NCBI RefSeq assembly: GCF_012273895.1
Contig: NC_052102.1
Location: 3,246,917 to 3,310,916 of the forward strand
Reading direction: 5' to 3'
Source: Zerene cesonia
Taxonomy: Eukaryota > Arthropoda > Insecta > Lepidoptera > Pieridae
Length of the DNA stretch: 64,000 bases
Under the pieces are notes generated by a model. That model was not told where the DNA came from. It saw nothing but the letters and a program-made list of their open reading frames with translations, and searched no databases. A program made the translations under genes and the position numbers. Shown piece after piece: positions 12,613 to 24,880 of the stretch (the first letter of the stretch is position 1; every line of letters starts with the position of its first letter).

Positions 12613-13229
12613 ATAAATTAGTAGTAGGATGGTTTCAGTAAAAAATAATATATATTCAACTTATATTACTGAAGCTATTTAAAACACTCTAACATCAATC
12701 TGCGAAAGAAATAAATAATTGAAATTAGAATAATTTATCACTTCTATGCTCTTTTTAATATTTTCTATTACAGGCAGGCAATCTCGTGGTATTGTGATTA
12801 CACACTAATTAATCCCTCAATTTATAATTATTAAACAAAAATACACAGTAAATAGAAGGACATTGAAGTCCATTCATATGGCGATATAATCATACATACT
12901 TTTATTAATTTACATAGATTGTGTTTCATATAGTTTTAAGAAAATATTTCAGATTTAATGCTGATAATTTTAATGAGTTTAGTTTATTTATCCTTCCACT
13001 TTAAACTGAGATTGGTACTTTCATAAAATATACACTAGGGTGTTGTAAAAACAATATTATTTTTTATCTTGCTTTACTTACTTTTGTTAAAACAAAGACG
13101 TATGATTAAAATATATGTTACATTAATAATTCTTATAAAATAACTGTCGGACGCAGCTGTGTAATATACATTAAAAAAGGTATTCTCTGAAGTAGCCCAT
13201 CGTCGTCTGAGTTGTCAAATATTTTGTTT
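12613..13229. other. AT-rich non-coding DNA
   Basis: Nothing recognised here. It lies directly upstream of the GC-rich leader of the lectin-domain gene and may hold its promoter, but no TATA box is obvious. Confidence 0.4.
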
Positions 13230-13350
13230 ACATAATGTGGGCGAGCTACGCGGCGACACGCGAGGTCTCGTAGCTTGCGGCAGTCACGCGAAGGCCTCCG
13301 ACTGTAGCGGACCGCTACGTCGACCACTACGAGGACTACGCGGCTACGTG
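13230..13350 (+). promoter_or_regulatory. GC-rich 5' leader of the lectin-domain gene
   Basis: A short GC-rich island in otherwise AT-rich DNA immediately precedes the signal-peptide ATG. It contains repeated CTACG and CGACG-type words and is probably 5' untranslated sequence. The open frames that cross it on both strands look like by-products of its composition. Confidence 0.4.
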
Positions 13351-16300
13351 ATGTGGACTTCGTGCCTTTTTTTGGCACTGTTCGTAGCAGTTCAAGGACG
13401 TGCGGTAAGAATGACTTTACTATTTCATTGTTTTCTTCAAAATTTACTTCGTAGTATATTTGTTACGTTTTATTTTCTTTGAAAATATTGAAAATAGTTG
13501 TTGTTTCTGTGATTTAACTTTAATAAATAATAATTTTGTTAAAAAAAAAAGCAACAAGCTTAAACATTTGTTATATATATATTTTCAAGGATAATATTTT
13601 TTCGAGTAAAATAGTTATACAATAAAACTACTATAAATGAATCTACTTTTTATCTATAAATATGAAATCAGTCTTCAAAGAAAGAACATAATATTGACAT
13701 GAAGCTATAGTGTTTTTAATTAACAAATCCTTTTTAATTTTATAAACGCGAAATTGTTTTTGTTTTTTTTTCTTAAACTTATTATTATTGAGAGATCGTA
13801 TGTTATGATTGTCTGAATATAGTAAGGATATAGGATAGAGAATGATAAAAACTAATTACTATCTCGGTGAAAAATAACATTTATTTGATTAATATGGTAC
13901 ATTTATATATTATTTGATGTTAAATTGTTTTCCTTTGAGTGCTTAGTTGCCGTTTTTTACTCACCCACGTTTAGTTATTTCATTCTATTTTAAGCCAAGC
14001 GATAAGACCGCTTTTTCTTGTGTTTTTTTAAATGCACTACTTCTTTATTATGATTTATTGGTAATAAAGACTTTCTTTCTAATTAAAATTTCATTTCATT
14101 TCATCATTCGGTAAAATTATGAATCCGATGCGGGTACGATACTTATCTTTAAACGGATGACGGATGTAGGCAGCAGCATAGCATAAATCAAAATAATATA
14201 TTACATTATAGGAGAGGCATAATCTAAAATGTTTTGTGGTTAATCTGATCTGATTTGATTTGATTTATCCAAGACAAAAAACAGCATTTTTTCATGGGGG
14301 TACACCAAAAAATAAAAAATCGTACTTAGGAGAATAAAGAAGAATTGAATAAACAGGTTTCACCCAAACTACTTAAATTAACTCATTTTTTATCATTATA
14401 TGCATATGTTATATAATATATAATAATATCAATATATAATAATATCAATATAATTTTATATATGAATAAGTATCTGAATACTTCATTAAATAACTAATTA
14501 GCAAGGCCGTTTTACTTGATAAAGCAACGTATCTTAGAATACATTATAAAATACCTTGAACGGGCTTTTGCGTCCCCCATACAGCGGCTCAAAAGGAATC
14601 GAGTCAATGAATATGTAGCATTTAATACTGAAACGTTCTTCGGAAAATCATGCGAACGCAAACTATAGATAATAATTTTGGACAAATAAATAAGTTGCAA
14701 TCATTTCAATTTATAAAATCATTTGGCAGAATAAGGCCGCAACGTTCTGGCCATAGACAAAAGGAAGATGAAGGCACGTTCTAAGATACAACCTTTTTTT
14801 TTTCTTAAATCCAAAGCTTAAGTTCTTAGGAACGAGAAGGACGACTAGAATGGATATAGAGACTTTTAATTTTTGTTTCAAGACTTAATCCAATTTCGTG
14901 TTCATTTAAAAATTACACGATTTTTTTTTATGTGGGACTAGAGCACAATTTGGCACGAATTGGGCCAGCTCGCACCGGGGAAGTACCACACCCCCACAGA
15001 AAACTAGCGTGAAATTGTGGCATGCTACTGTATTCTTTATTTATGTTATTCTTTTGTAAGATTCTATGAATTTTAATATTTCCAAAGCTGATACAAATCC
15101 ATTGTACAATCTGCCTGGATCGCTAAATTATATAATCCACATCTCAATAATAATTATTCAATTTTCACATTTTAATCACAGACTCAGTCTTATTAAAATC
15201 ATTTCTCTGTAACTGCTTCTTGTTTATTATATAATCAAATCTCTTAATTCAATATACAAACAATAGTAGAATCGATTGGCTGAGTTTGCTCTATGGGATA
15301 CTGGAAAATTGAAGTACAAACAACGTCTCGCGCTCTCGATATCGTCTTCAAACGGAAATCCTGTTTATAGCGGAGGCGAGATGAAATCATAAAACAAAAT
15401 GTGATGAAATGACATTACTTCATTTATCACATTTTCTGTCTTGCGCACAAATTACTCATTTAGAATTCGGGACGATAGGAAAGCGAAAATACGAATTGCT
15501 AAATTTAATTTGTCATTGAAGTATTTTTATAGCCGTAACTATACCTCAAATTATTAAATCTTGTTGAATATAAAAATTTATGTCTTACAAGTATTATAGA
15601 AACCTATATTGAAAATCTTATTTTTCAGGCCGAAGAACCTAATTTAACCTAAAATTACATGTTTATATAACGCGTCTTACATTTGCAGACTTATCAATAT
15701 TCAGGTCTCATACCAGTTGGTTTCGGCATAAGATATTTGGTTCAAACTCCTTTATAATATTACAACGTATTTAAATATAATTTTTATTTGAAACATAATT
15801 AATAAATTGAAGTCTTATGGCGGTTATATTAAAAAAATATAGGGCTAATGCTTTTTTATCTGCGGGATGTAAATTATACTACGCACGACATTTTTAATTA
15901 CGTTATAATTGTATATACATGTGAAAACTTGTAATTGACTTTATTCTCTTTTTTCGCTTATGCTACGATTGCATTTACAGCTTTAAGTTTTCTTTTAATT
16001 AAATAAGTAAATAAATAAATAAATATCTTTATCGTAATTGTACACTAAGATAATTAAACGAATATCTTTAGATATAGGAGTTTAATTTAAAAAATCAGTA
16101 AATGATATTATAAATGTGTACTTATTTTCTTATTTAATGTTTACTTTATTGACTAGCTTTTAAGTAAATCTTTGAAAATATAGTACACTAGTAAACGTGG
16201 TTTGGTAACAGTATAACACGATAATTTATCCTCAAATGGATTTCTGGTTTGTTTTTAGATCAAAGGGTAGCTTATTTCATTCCAGTCCGGTGGTTACACA

Positions 16301-19300
16301 AAATTTCGTCATTCCCATTCAGCAGTTGTATGTAATATACATTCAGAAAATATGATCTTGTATTTATAATTGTAGTATGGATTGCAGCATGACCAACGCA
16401 ATAACGCCACATGTAATCTGCATAGGATTTGAATTATGTATCGTTTTGAATGATAATGGCTAAAATTACAATGACATACGTGAACATACTATACGTAGTG
16501 TAGCGACTTGCTCAAATGCCGCATGCGTACAATTAAAGTTATGGGGCTATAAATGGAGCACGATAAACTATAATTGCCTAGTTTAGACTTAACCGACTAT
16601 TGGATTGGATTTAATAATCCTTAGCTAATGTTAATCTTGTTTTTAGCATCTGGTATATTCATTCTAACCGCCCACTTTTCCGTTTTTAAAATTATTTATA
16701 ACAAATTTTACCAAGCTTCAACACAGGTCTTTGAACACGTCTTTATCATGTTTGTATTCTTATCAAAATTAAAAAGGCTCATATCTATAAAGCGTAAAGT
16801 AAAAAGCCTCTTTATAGTAAAAAGTATTAAGCCGTCTCCCTAATACCACTAAACCAACATTACTCTGATATAAAAGTTATCTTTAGTAAATGTTTTATTC
16901 CGTTTCCTTCATAAATCGTAATTCCTATTCGCTTAAAGGTGCAAATCCTACAAACAAGGTTTCTTAGAAAATCTAATGTGTATTTCTTGATTACTTTTAT
17001 ATATATTTTTAACGAACATTGTTTGTTTTTGAACATTTAAACATTCATCTATTAACATTCAACATTCAAATAACACTACTAGTCGAATATCTTAACAATA
17101 CTATGAAAAAACAGGTAGTTAATCTACAGAGTTCAATTTATTTATTTAACTATCGTCAGCGAAAGTTAAGTTTTATTTGTCTTTTGACAAATAAATCCAG
17201 CTGCAGTTAAAAGCTTGTAAATATAGAATTGCTCAGAATATTACTATGATAAATTATCAGGTAGTTCTTTTATATATTATTCGTTTATAGCAACTTTTTC
17301 TCAGATCTATGTTAAAGTCACTAAGTATATCATATTTCACTCGACAAATAATGGCACACGACGCCCTATTTCCCTTTACATCCGTCTGTTTCCATTGACT
17401 TCTTCCCCTAAATTAGCATCGTTACATCTATTCTGAAGAAAATGTATGTATCAATATAATATATGTGGGATGTAATACAGATAAAACGCAAAAAAAAAGT
17501 AATTTTCCTCTGCCATCACCGAAGTGCTTTTTATGCAATTACCTAAATCGAAAAGCATAACGTTTCTACGAGATGTTTTAACGAAAATCATATACATTTA
17601 TTAGCCCAAAACAGTTTACATTTGGCTGATGCTATGAATTTAACATGAGTTTCGGTGTCGGTTTCTTTTTAAGAATTTTTTTACCTAATCCAAAATATTT
17701 AAAATTGTAATAGTTATTTTAGAATGATACATAAACAATATATAATGTTATCACGTTTGAATCAGTTGAATATAAAAAGGAACATTTTACTTGGTCATCA
17801 GTGATAGCGTAAAGACTTAATTGCTAAAGCAAGTGTGGATACAGTAATTGGATTAGCATATCAAAGCGATTCGAACTTAGCTCGTTAATTATATCTAATT
17901 GAGCTATTGGCGATCACTAGATCAGGCCTTTCATTGATATAAATTTAGACAGACAATTTAAACACACGGACATAAAAGAATTATTATCTTAAGTTTATTT
18001 AAATATGTGTGTTTGTTATTAATATGAAGCTGTTATTTACATATCCCTACTAACAATAGATAAAATGACAAATCTGTTATTTTAAGGACTAACCCTAATG
18101 TTTAATGCTTCCGTTCTATCCACTATTTGATGAATATTATTTCCATATTTGAAGCGATAATTGTCATCGAGATTTTTTTTGTTATCTATTCTATAACATT
18201 TTGTTCAGCCTGCCTACCTCCTCCCGCCTTATTATTTCCAGCTCTCTTTTGTACGATATCAATATAAATTTAATTTAGTTCCTCATAAACAATCCAGAGA
18301 GCCGAACATTAAAGAGTTTACAAAATTAGCAACTCCGTATAATAAGTGTTTAATCGATCCTAAGGAATTCCGTAGTGAAATTCCAAATTACGTGGAAGCA
18401 TGTTACCTTCTGGCATCATGGCATGTACGTGATTTAACGTTAATTAGCTACGTGTAATCTTTCCCCTGTGTCGGCGCTTAGTTTTAGTTATTTACAGGGT
18501 ATTTTATGACATCGATGCTTTTGATGGAATGAACCCACTACATTGTAGAGTCTACTAATTTTATCTTAACGTAGAGACAAAACATTTAAAAAACAATACA
18601 AATTTTGTCATACATATATATGCTTTATGATATATCAAAATTGTGATTCGTACACCTTTTGTAATCATAAATAATTAATTAGATGCAAAACATACGGAAA
18701 ATCATAACGGTTTTTTTATATTTAAAACATATGTATATACTTTATTTATATAAATAGTGAAATGCACAATAAATCATACTTTAGATAGAATTATTTGATT
18801 TCTAAAATAACAATTGGTGAAATCAAGTAAGAGATTATATTGCTCCGATCTAACAATGATCAAAACCACCTGACTGCATGGGTTGCACACCGAGAATTTC
18901 TAGAACAATTCGAACTTTTATTAAACTTGTACATTCCAGATGTAGTTCATTAGCACACAGCGCTGGCGCATTCCGCTTCTAATTTTGCACTCCTTTGTGT
19001 CTCCGCTGACTTGCCGGAGTTGCAAGCAATTTTAGATACGGACAAATTTGAATGGACTTGGTGGAAGTTGCCGCAATTGCAATGTTTCTATTGGATTTGC
19101 AATCTATACGCAGTTTAATTTGCAATTAGAATAATTTTCCGGGCATATTTTTGATGTTGTGTTAACCACATTCAAAGTATTTTTTACATCCAGGTATCCA
19201 CACAGTTCAGCAAGCAACTATTCTGAAAGATTTATTAATATTGCAACCAATTTAATGTATTTTAGGTTTATGGAGAGTATTATTTTTAGTATTTTCTTGT

Positions 19301-19698
19301 GTTTGGTTTCACGCGAGTATTATACATTTAGAAATTAAAAACTTTACAGCGAGCGTGGTCACGGGGTCTCCCCGTGACCACGCTCGCTGTAAAGTGTTCG
19401 AAACGTCGGGTTAATAATATAATGAATAAATCGCGTTTAAAATCCGTTGAAAAGTTTTTAATTTCTAAGTATTATTTTTTTTAAGAATTTGAAGGTGTCT
19501 ATTATAACAATATTCATGCAATACATAATAATTACACGAGAAATTATGATTATATTTATTTTCAACAGGTTAACATTAGCAACACATGGGTTCTGCCAGA
19601 GGAAGGCTTCCCCGTCTTCTACCGCTACTTCAGGGACCGTATTTCCTGGTACGAGGCTGATGCAGTCTGCCAGTTCCATCATGCTAATCTTGTTACAG
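13351..19698 (+). CDS. secreted C-type-lectin-domain protein, first two coding exons
   Basis: Exon 1 (13351-13404) starts ATG after a GC-rich leader (about 13230-13350) and encodes a signal peptide, MWTSCLFLALFVAVQGRA, ending at GCG|GTAAGA in phase 0. Exon 2 (19569-19698) follows TTTTCAACAG, continues in phase 0 with VNISNTWVLPEEGFPVFYR, then RDRISWYEADAVCQFHHAN and LVT, and stops at ACAG|GTATGT in phase 1. The pattern of an aromatic-rich strand, then WYEA...C..H.A.L, is the start of a C-type lectin fold, where the Cys forms the domain-long disulfide. The rest is not seen; gap 2 begins 420 bases later and may hide exons. A cell-surface or matrix protein of the furrowed/selectin type, with sushi repeats further on, is one possibility, from memory only. 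Pairing of the two exons across 6.2 kb rests on matching phase and on signal peptide followed by domain. Confidence 0.6.
13990..14085 (+). repeat. LINE 3' tail fragment
   Basis: AAGCCAAGCGATAAGACCGC, a T-rich run, TGCACTACTTCTTTATTATG and GGTAATAAAGACTTTCTTTC resemble the tail at 12450-12612 and end with a polyadenylation-like AATAAAG. Only the 3' end is present. Confidence 0.45.
14931..15030 (-). mobile_element. SINE fragment (3' end of the Metulj-like family)
   Basis: TGTGGGACTAGAGCAC, GGCACGAATTGGGCCAGC and GGGGAAGTACCACACCCCC match the end of the SINE at 3845-4147, followed by GCGTGAAATTGTGGCATG. A T-run precedes it. About 100 bases of the family are present. Confidence 0.75.
19328..19468. 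repeat. nested inverted repeat with a 26-bp perfect hairpin
   Basis: The inner stem pairs 19341-19366 with 19370-19395 around a three-base TCT loop, with no mismatch. An outer pair, TTAGAAATTAAAAACTT at 19328-19344 and its exact reverse complement at 19452-19468, encloses the hairpin and overlaps its left arm. The segment between the right arms contains CGAAACGTCGGGTTAA. I have the impression of a Penelope-like element end, but that is uncertain. It ends 100 bases before the lectin exon. Confidence 0.75.
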
Positions 19699-19720
19699 GT
19701 ATGTTTCATGTTCATTCTAA

Positions 19721-19894
19721 TCTATACTAATATTATAAAGCTGAAGTATTTGTTTGTTTGTTTTATTTACTAAACACTAATCCCAGGAACTACTGGTCCG
19801 ATTTGAAAAATTCTTTAAGTGTTACATAGCCCATTTATTGAGGAAGACTATAGGCTATATATGTACTACGGGCGAAGGTGGGACGGACCGCTAG
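19721..19894 (+). mobile_element. non-autonomous Helitron, TCTATACTAAT family
   Basis: It starts A|TCTATACTAATATTATAAAG, has the internal block GGAACTACTGGTCCGATTTG and AGGCTATATATG, and ends GGACCGCTAG. These are the termini and body of a Helitron family familiar from many Lepidoptera. The usual GC-rich hairpin before CTAG is largely lost. It sits 22 bases downstream of the lectin exon's splice donor. Confidence 0.7.
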
Positions 19895-20044
19895 ATTTAG
19901 ATAAAACCAAGAACAGCATTGAAACTTCTCGGCAATTTAGAAAAAAATGCCAGCCAGTCATTTAAACGTCATTAAATTAAGACTAATCTCCTATAAAAGA
20001 TAAACGACTAAACGTAGTATGCAAGAATTATAATACAATTTAAA

Positions 20045-21430
20045 TCTTATACCTTTAAACGAGCAATTCTTGTATATATACCTAGTCTTGCCATAAATAT
20101 TGTAATAAAGAAAAAAGAAANNNNNNNNNNNNNNNNNNNNNNNNNNNNNNNNNNNNNNNNNNNNNNNNNNNNNNNNNNNNNNNNNNNNNNNNNNNNNNNN
20201 NNNNNNNNNNNNNNNNNNNNNNNNNNNNNNNNNNNNNNNNNNNNNNNNNNNNNNNNNNNNNNNNNNNNNNNNNNNNNNNNNNNNNNNNNNNNNNNNNNNN
20301 NNNNNNNNNNNNNNNNNNNNNNNNNNNNNNNNNNNNNNNNNNNNNNNNNNNNNNNNNNNNNNNNNNNNNNNNNNNNNNNNNNNNNNNNNNNNNNNNNNNN
20401 NNNNNNNNNNNNNNNNNNNNNNNNNNNNNNNNNNNNNNNNNNNNNNNNNNNNNNNNNNNNNNNNNNNNNNNNNNNNNNNNNNNNNNNNNNNNNNNNNNNN
20501 NNNNNNNNNNNNNNNNNNNNNNNNNNNNNNNNNNNNNNNNNNNNNNNNNNNNNNNNNNNNNNNNNNNNNNNNNNNNNNNNNNNNNNNNNNNNNNNNNNNN
20601 NNNNNNNNNNNNNNNNNNNNNNNNNNNNNNNNNNNNNNNNNNNNNNNNNNNNNNNNNNNNNNNNNNNNNNNNNNNNNNNNNNNNNNNNNNNNNNNNNNNN
20701 NNNNNNNNNNNNNNNNNNNNNNNNNNNNNNNNNNNNNNNNNNNNNNNNNNNNNNNNNNNNNNNNNNNNNNNNNNNNNNNNNNNNNNNNNNNNNNNNNNNN
20801 NNNNNNNNNNNNNNNNNNNNNNNNNNNNNNNNNNNNNNNNNNNNNNNNNNNNNNNNNNNNNNNNNNNNNNNNNNNNNNNNNNNNNNNNNNNNNNNNNNNN
20901 NNNNNNNNNNNNNNNNNNNNNNNNNNNNNNNNNNNNNNNNNNNNNNNNNNNNNNNNNNNNNNNNNNNNNNNNNNNNNNNNNNNNNNNNNNNNNNNNNNNN
21001 NNNNNNNNNNNNNNNNNNNNNNNNNNNNNNNNNNNNNNNNNNNNNNNNNNNNNNNNNNNNNNNNNNNNNNNNNNNNNNNNNNNNNNNNNNNNNNNNNNNN
21101 NNNNNNNNNNNNNNNNNNNNTCGGGGGCGATAAATCGATCTAGCTAGGATTTTTTTTAGAAAATGTCATATTCGTGTTTTATTCGTGTTTTTTTTTCCAG
21201 AAATCTATTGGTGAATAATAATAACTATTTGCTTCGTAGATAGCTGGACAACTGAAATAATGTCATATTCGTGTTTTTTTTTCCTGACATCTATTGGTGA
21301 ATAATAATACTATTTTGCTTCGTAGATAGCTGGACAACTGAAATAACACATAGGCACTTTTTATACCGATATTCCTACGGGATACGGTTACGCAGCACGC
21401 TTACGCGGTTTCAACCGCGGTCACAGCTAG
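20045..21430 (+). mobile_element. Helitron interrupted by an assembly gap
   Basis: The 5' end A|TCTTATACCTTTAAACGAG is at 20045 and the 3' end, GCGGTTTCAACCGC hairpin then GGTCACAGCTAG|T, is at 21427-21430. The two ends match those of the complete 334-base copy at 30669-31002 in opposite orientation. The body is 1000 N, so its true length and any internal gene are unknown. Within 21160-21340 a block of about 95 bases containing the words GTCATATTCGTG, CTATTGGTGAATAATAAT and GATAGCTGGACAACTGAAAT is present twice in tandem. Confidence 0.75.
20121..21120. other. assembly gap (1000 N)
   Basis: Exactly 1000 unknown bases. It falls inside a Helitron, and repeats may have caused the break. Exons of the lectin-domain gene may be missing here. 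Confidence 0.99.
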
Positions 21431-21864
21431 TAATATTATATGGGAGAAGTTAAGAAATACCATTAATAATGTCAACGGAAAGCAAGGATTTATTATGAGT
21501 ATTACGCTTAAAGACTGAAAGCGCTCAAATGAGCGTTTCCGATCAATGGCTAAAAAAATAGCTCACAGTGCGTTGAGGTCACAGTAACAAAACCACATTG
21601 CGAAATTTTTATTATGGCTCTAATAAAATCGTTGATGACGCGTTGTGTCAATCATAGAAATACCATATAACAAAAATGTTGTGGCCGATATGCTATTTAA
21701 CCAAGATGCCTTGAGGCAATAAAGAATAGCCATGAGGAACCCATGACGACATGTGTTCTGACGGGACGTAAGCATAACTTTGATTTCTCGTTAAATACTG
21801 TTAGACGATCCGGTAAGCATACAGCTAAATGTCATCTTCCACAATGACATATGCAAATACTAAA
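21431..21864. other. non-coding DNA
   Basis: Between two Helitron ends. No gene or further repeat was recognised. Confidence 0.4.
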
Positions 21865-22484
21865 TCTTATACCTTTAAACGAGCAATTCTTGTACATGTA
21901 CATAATTATTATTATGAGAGAGAAAACAAAATCACAAATTTAAACTCCCTTAAGGTTTTATTTCTTCTCTAGATTTTAAAAAACATACCAATCAAAATAG
22001 GTGCCATAAATAAAACTAGCTGTGACCCGCGGTTGAAACCGCGTAAGTCCGTATCCCGTAGGAATAACGGTATAAAAAGTGCCTATGTGTTATTTCAGTT
22101 GTCCAGTTATCTACGAAGCAAAATAGTATTATTATTCACCAATAGATGTCAGGAAAAAAAAACACGAATATGACATTTTCTAAAAAAGATTCCTAGCTAG
22201 ATCGATTTATCGCATCCGAAACCCCCTATATAATAAATTTCATGAAAATCGTTGGAGCCGATTCTGAGATTGGATTCTCAGACGGTTTCAACTCGGTTTC
22301 AACCGCGGGTCACAGCTAGTTTTATTTATGGCACCTATTTTGATTGGTATGTTTTTTTAAAATCTAGAGAAGAAATAAAACTAAGGTTTTATTTCTTCTC
22401 TAGATTTTAATTTTTAATTTTTTTATTATATAGGGAGTTTAAATTTGTGATTTTGTTTTCTCTCTCATAATAATAATTATGTAG
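21865..22484. mobile_element. fold-back structure built from Helitron ends
   Basis: A Helitron 5' end (A|TCTTATACCTTTAAACG) lies at 21865. From 21897 a left arm with ATTATTATGAGAGAGAAAAC, AATCACAAATTTAAACTCCC and ACCAATCAAAATAGGTGCC leads to an inverted CTAG Helitron 3' end at 22016. The body of that inverted copy runs to about 22270. A second, upright Helitron 3' end finishes with CTAG at 22316-22319, and the left arm is then repeated in reverse complement to 22484. The right arm has about 50 extra bases, including a second copy of TTATTTCTTCTCTAGATTTT. The two arms differ, so it is not a simple sequencing palindrome. Confidence 0.7.
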
Positions 22485-23799
22485 ATATGTAAAATTATAC
22501 TGTGGGAAGAACAGAAGCAACACAAAATCTTTTTTTTTTCTCTAAAATGATATCGAGTTTAAAAATGAAACGAGCGCTTTCGCAGGAAACAGAATTGTTT
22601 GCTGTAATGAGCACTTAAAAGCAATTGGGACCATTGTTTTAGAAAAAAAATGGGTCAGAGTTTGTGAAAATAGAGCTTCATTTCATGCTGAGGGCTTAGC
22701 ATTTAATTGGATGAATATTGTAATTTTTATGTCGGCAGTTCCAACTGCAAGTTTAATTTTGCTAAGATATAGGACTGTAGGTATACAATGGAGTTTTACA
22801 TTTCTTGAAAATGTAGATCTTGTGTAAGGATGCCAATTAGATAAAAATATGAAAAGATGTTTTCTTATGTATTTAATGAGGAGGTATAACTTTTAATTAA
22901 TTATTCATGCAATAAATCTTTCAAAGCCAAATCATATAAACGCAAAAGGATGTTGTATCCAATTACTCATTATCAAAAAGAAACAATATATCAAAGAGAG
23001 TATGTGACGTAGAAATTTACTTCGAGTTTTTATTTCTATAGTATTTTTATATGCTAAATGGCATATTAACATAAATCTTAGACAGTGTTTTAATCATAAA
23101 GTAAGAAATCGCGGCAAAAATAACGGAGAAGTATTATTGTTAGTACTTTCTACTACATGCTGAAAATGCTAATTTTTAAAAAGTCTGACAAGATTCCAAA
23201 AAATATCACACTAATTTATGATTGCATTTCTCATAAAATCTAAATAAATTACAAAATGACATGTCTTGTCGAAAACTATAGTGAAACATTATAGTTATGG
23301 TTGGATTTTACTTGCACACACATATTTTATTATTGGGAGCAGTCGTTAGGGGTAATCGAGGGCAGGCCAGTCCAGACCCCATTACCTTGATGTCACTCGA
23401 CTCCACTCGAGATAGCGGCCAGAAATAAATGTACCGCTCGATACCATCTTTAATACTTACATCTATGTTATATTCCAGTTTCGGTTCTACCATTTCTGGA
23501 GTATATGATATTTTACGAATGACATTATAATGTAAACTGTATGTAACATTACGTAAGCAATATTCGAATTTTATGAATTTGTAATAGCTGGAATGTATAT
23601 CATAGAAATTGCTGGGATGGGGAAATACTGGGATCTTATTAATAAACTTAAAATTTACCTTAGCATGTAAAACGTAGCATCGTTAATCAATTAAAAATTG
23701 TTTTAAAGGAGTTTATAGATATTCCTTGGTGAAATTGGGCTACAAAAAGCCGGCTTATAGCCTGAATAATCTTTTACATACAATTTTTTATTTAAAAGC
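22485..23799. other. non-coding DNA with one unassigned GC-richer segment
   Basis: At about 23326-23475 the base composition rises and a 61-codon minus-strand frame is open, but it has no ATG-initiated form, no recognised domain and no clear splice borders. It may be a relic of a transposon. Nothing else is recognised. Confidence 0.35.
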
Positions 23800-23970
23800 T
23801 GGCAAAGGAGCTGATGAGTCGCCTGATGGTATGCGGTCAACTCCGCCCATAAACATTTGCAAAGGCTATATGCCTATGCAAATAGTTTACCTACATTTCT
23901 GGATAAGGGATAGGGTGAGGATTGATGGTGGGAATCAAGGAAAGGTCTTAGAAGTGGAAAGAATATGATA
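23800..23970 (+). mobile_element. degenerate SINE (Metulj-like family)
   Basis: GGAGCTGATGAGTCGCCTGATGG and the following CTCCGCCCATAAACATTTGC correspond to the first half of the SINE family. The middle is worn and the second half is unrecognisable. Confidence 0.6.
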
Positions 23971-24679
23971 CGGGTTTGATACACGATGTTCATTCTTATA
24001 CATATCAATAGATTTTTATTAATGTCATGTCATGTCATTCTCTCAATTCTCCGAATGGTTGATGTGGTGAAATTGCTAAACTCCAATCAGATTCACGTCG
24101 AACGACGGACGCAAGCGTCGCTATATTTTGCTCGCATTCTGACAGTGTTGAAATATTGCTACACTGGAATGACATTTAGATTTATGTATATTTTTTTTTT
24201 AATCTTCAGCCTGTTTCACCGAATAGGAACTTCAAGTTGAATTGAAGAAGTATGAAAATTTAAACAATTTGTTTGGCAAAGGCGCGTTGCACATTTTTAT
24301 GGTAAAAAATATCATAAACAATAACCTGCATGTCGCCTCGCGAGATTGTAAACTGTTGAACAACTACACAAAAATGGCGACAATTTATTATACACCATAT
24401 CGTCAATAGTGTAGCATTGAAAAATGAATATTTAAGTGCTGCATACAAAGTAAACCATTTACATACCAACACGTGTCAGTTTGAGCTCGGTAATTGGTGT
24501 TAAACTGAATAAATAACAGCTAACGTGCAAACTTTGTGCATTAGGCGAAGCGCAATTAGTACATACCACTGTACTTTATATTTACCCACGTAGTCAATTA
24601 CTTTATTCAAATAAACAAAACATAGTATAAATAGTATTTTTATGTTTTACGTTTGATTATCTACGTTTATATCACAATA
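23971..24679. other. non-coding DNA
   Basis: No gene, repeat or RNA recognised. Two short open frames here lack splice signals and similarity to anything I know. Confidence 0.4.
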
Positions 24680-24880
24680 CTAGCTGCGCCCCGCGGTTAC
24701 TCGCGTAATTCCGTATCCCGTCGGAATATCGGGATAAAAAGCCGTGTCTATATGTTATTCCAGTTGTTTTCTTCCAGCTAGTTACCTACCAAATTTCGTT
24801 GCAATCGGTTCAGTAGTTTTTTGCGTGAAAGAGTAACAAACACACACACACAAACTTTCGCATTTATAATATTAGTAGGA
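24680..24880 (-). mobile_element. intact short Helitron, TCCTACTAAT family
   Basis: On the minus strand it starts A|TCCTACTAATATTATAAATG, passes through GAAAGTTTGTGTGTGTGTG and ends CGCGGGGCGCAGCTAG|T. Insertion between A (24679) and T (24881) leaves no target duplication, as expected for Helitrons. It has no coding capacity and would depend on a Rep-helicase supplied in trans. Confidence 0.85.

Larger units (their letters stand above)
13405..19568. other. putative 6.2 kb intron of the lectin-domain gene
   Basis: Between the two coding exons I see a LINE tail (13990-14085), a SINE fragment (14931-15030), a nested hairpin (19328-19468) and otherwise AT-rich sequence. No further coding exon was found on the plus strand. 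If the two exons belong to different genes, this is intergenic. Confidence 0.45.
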
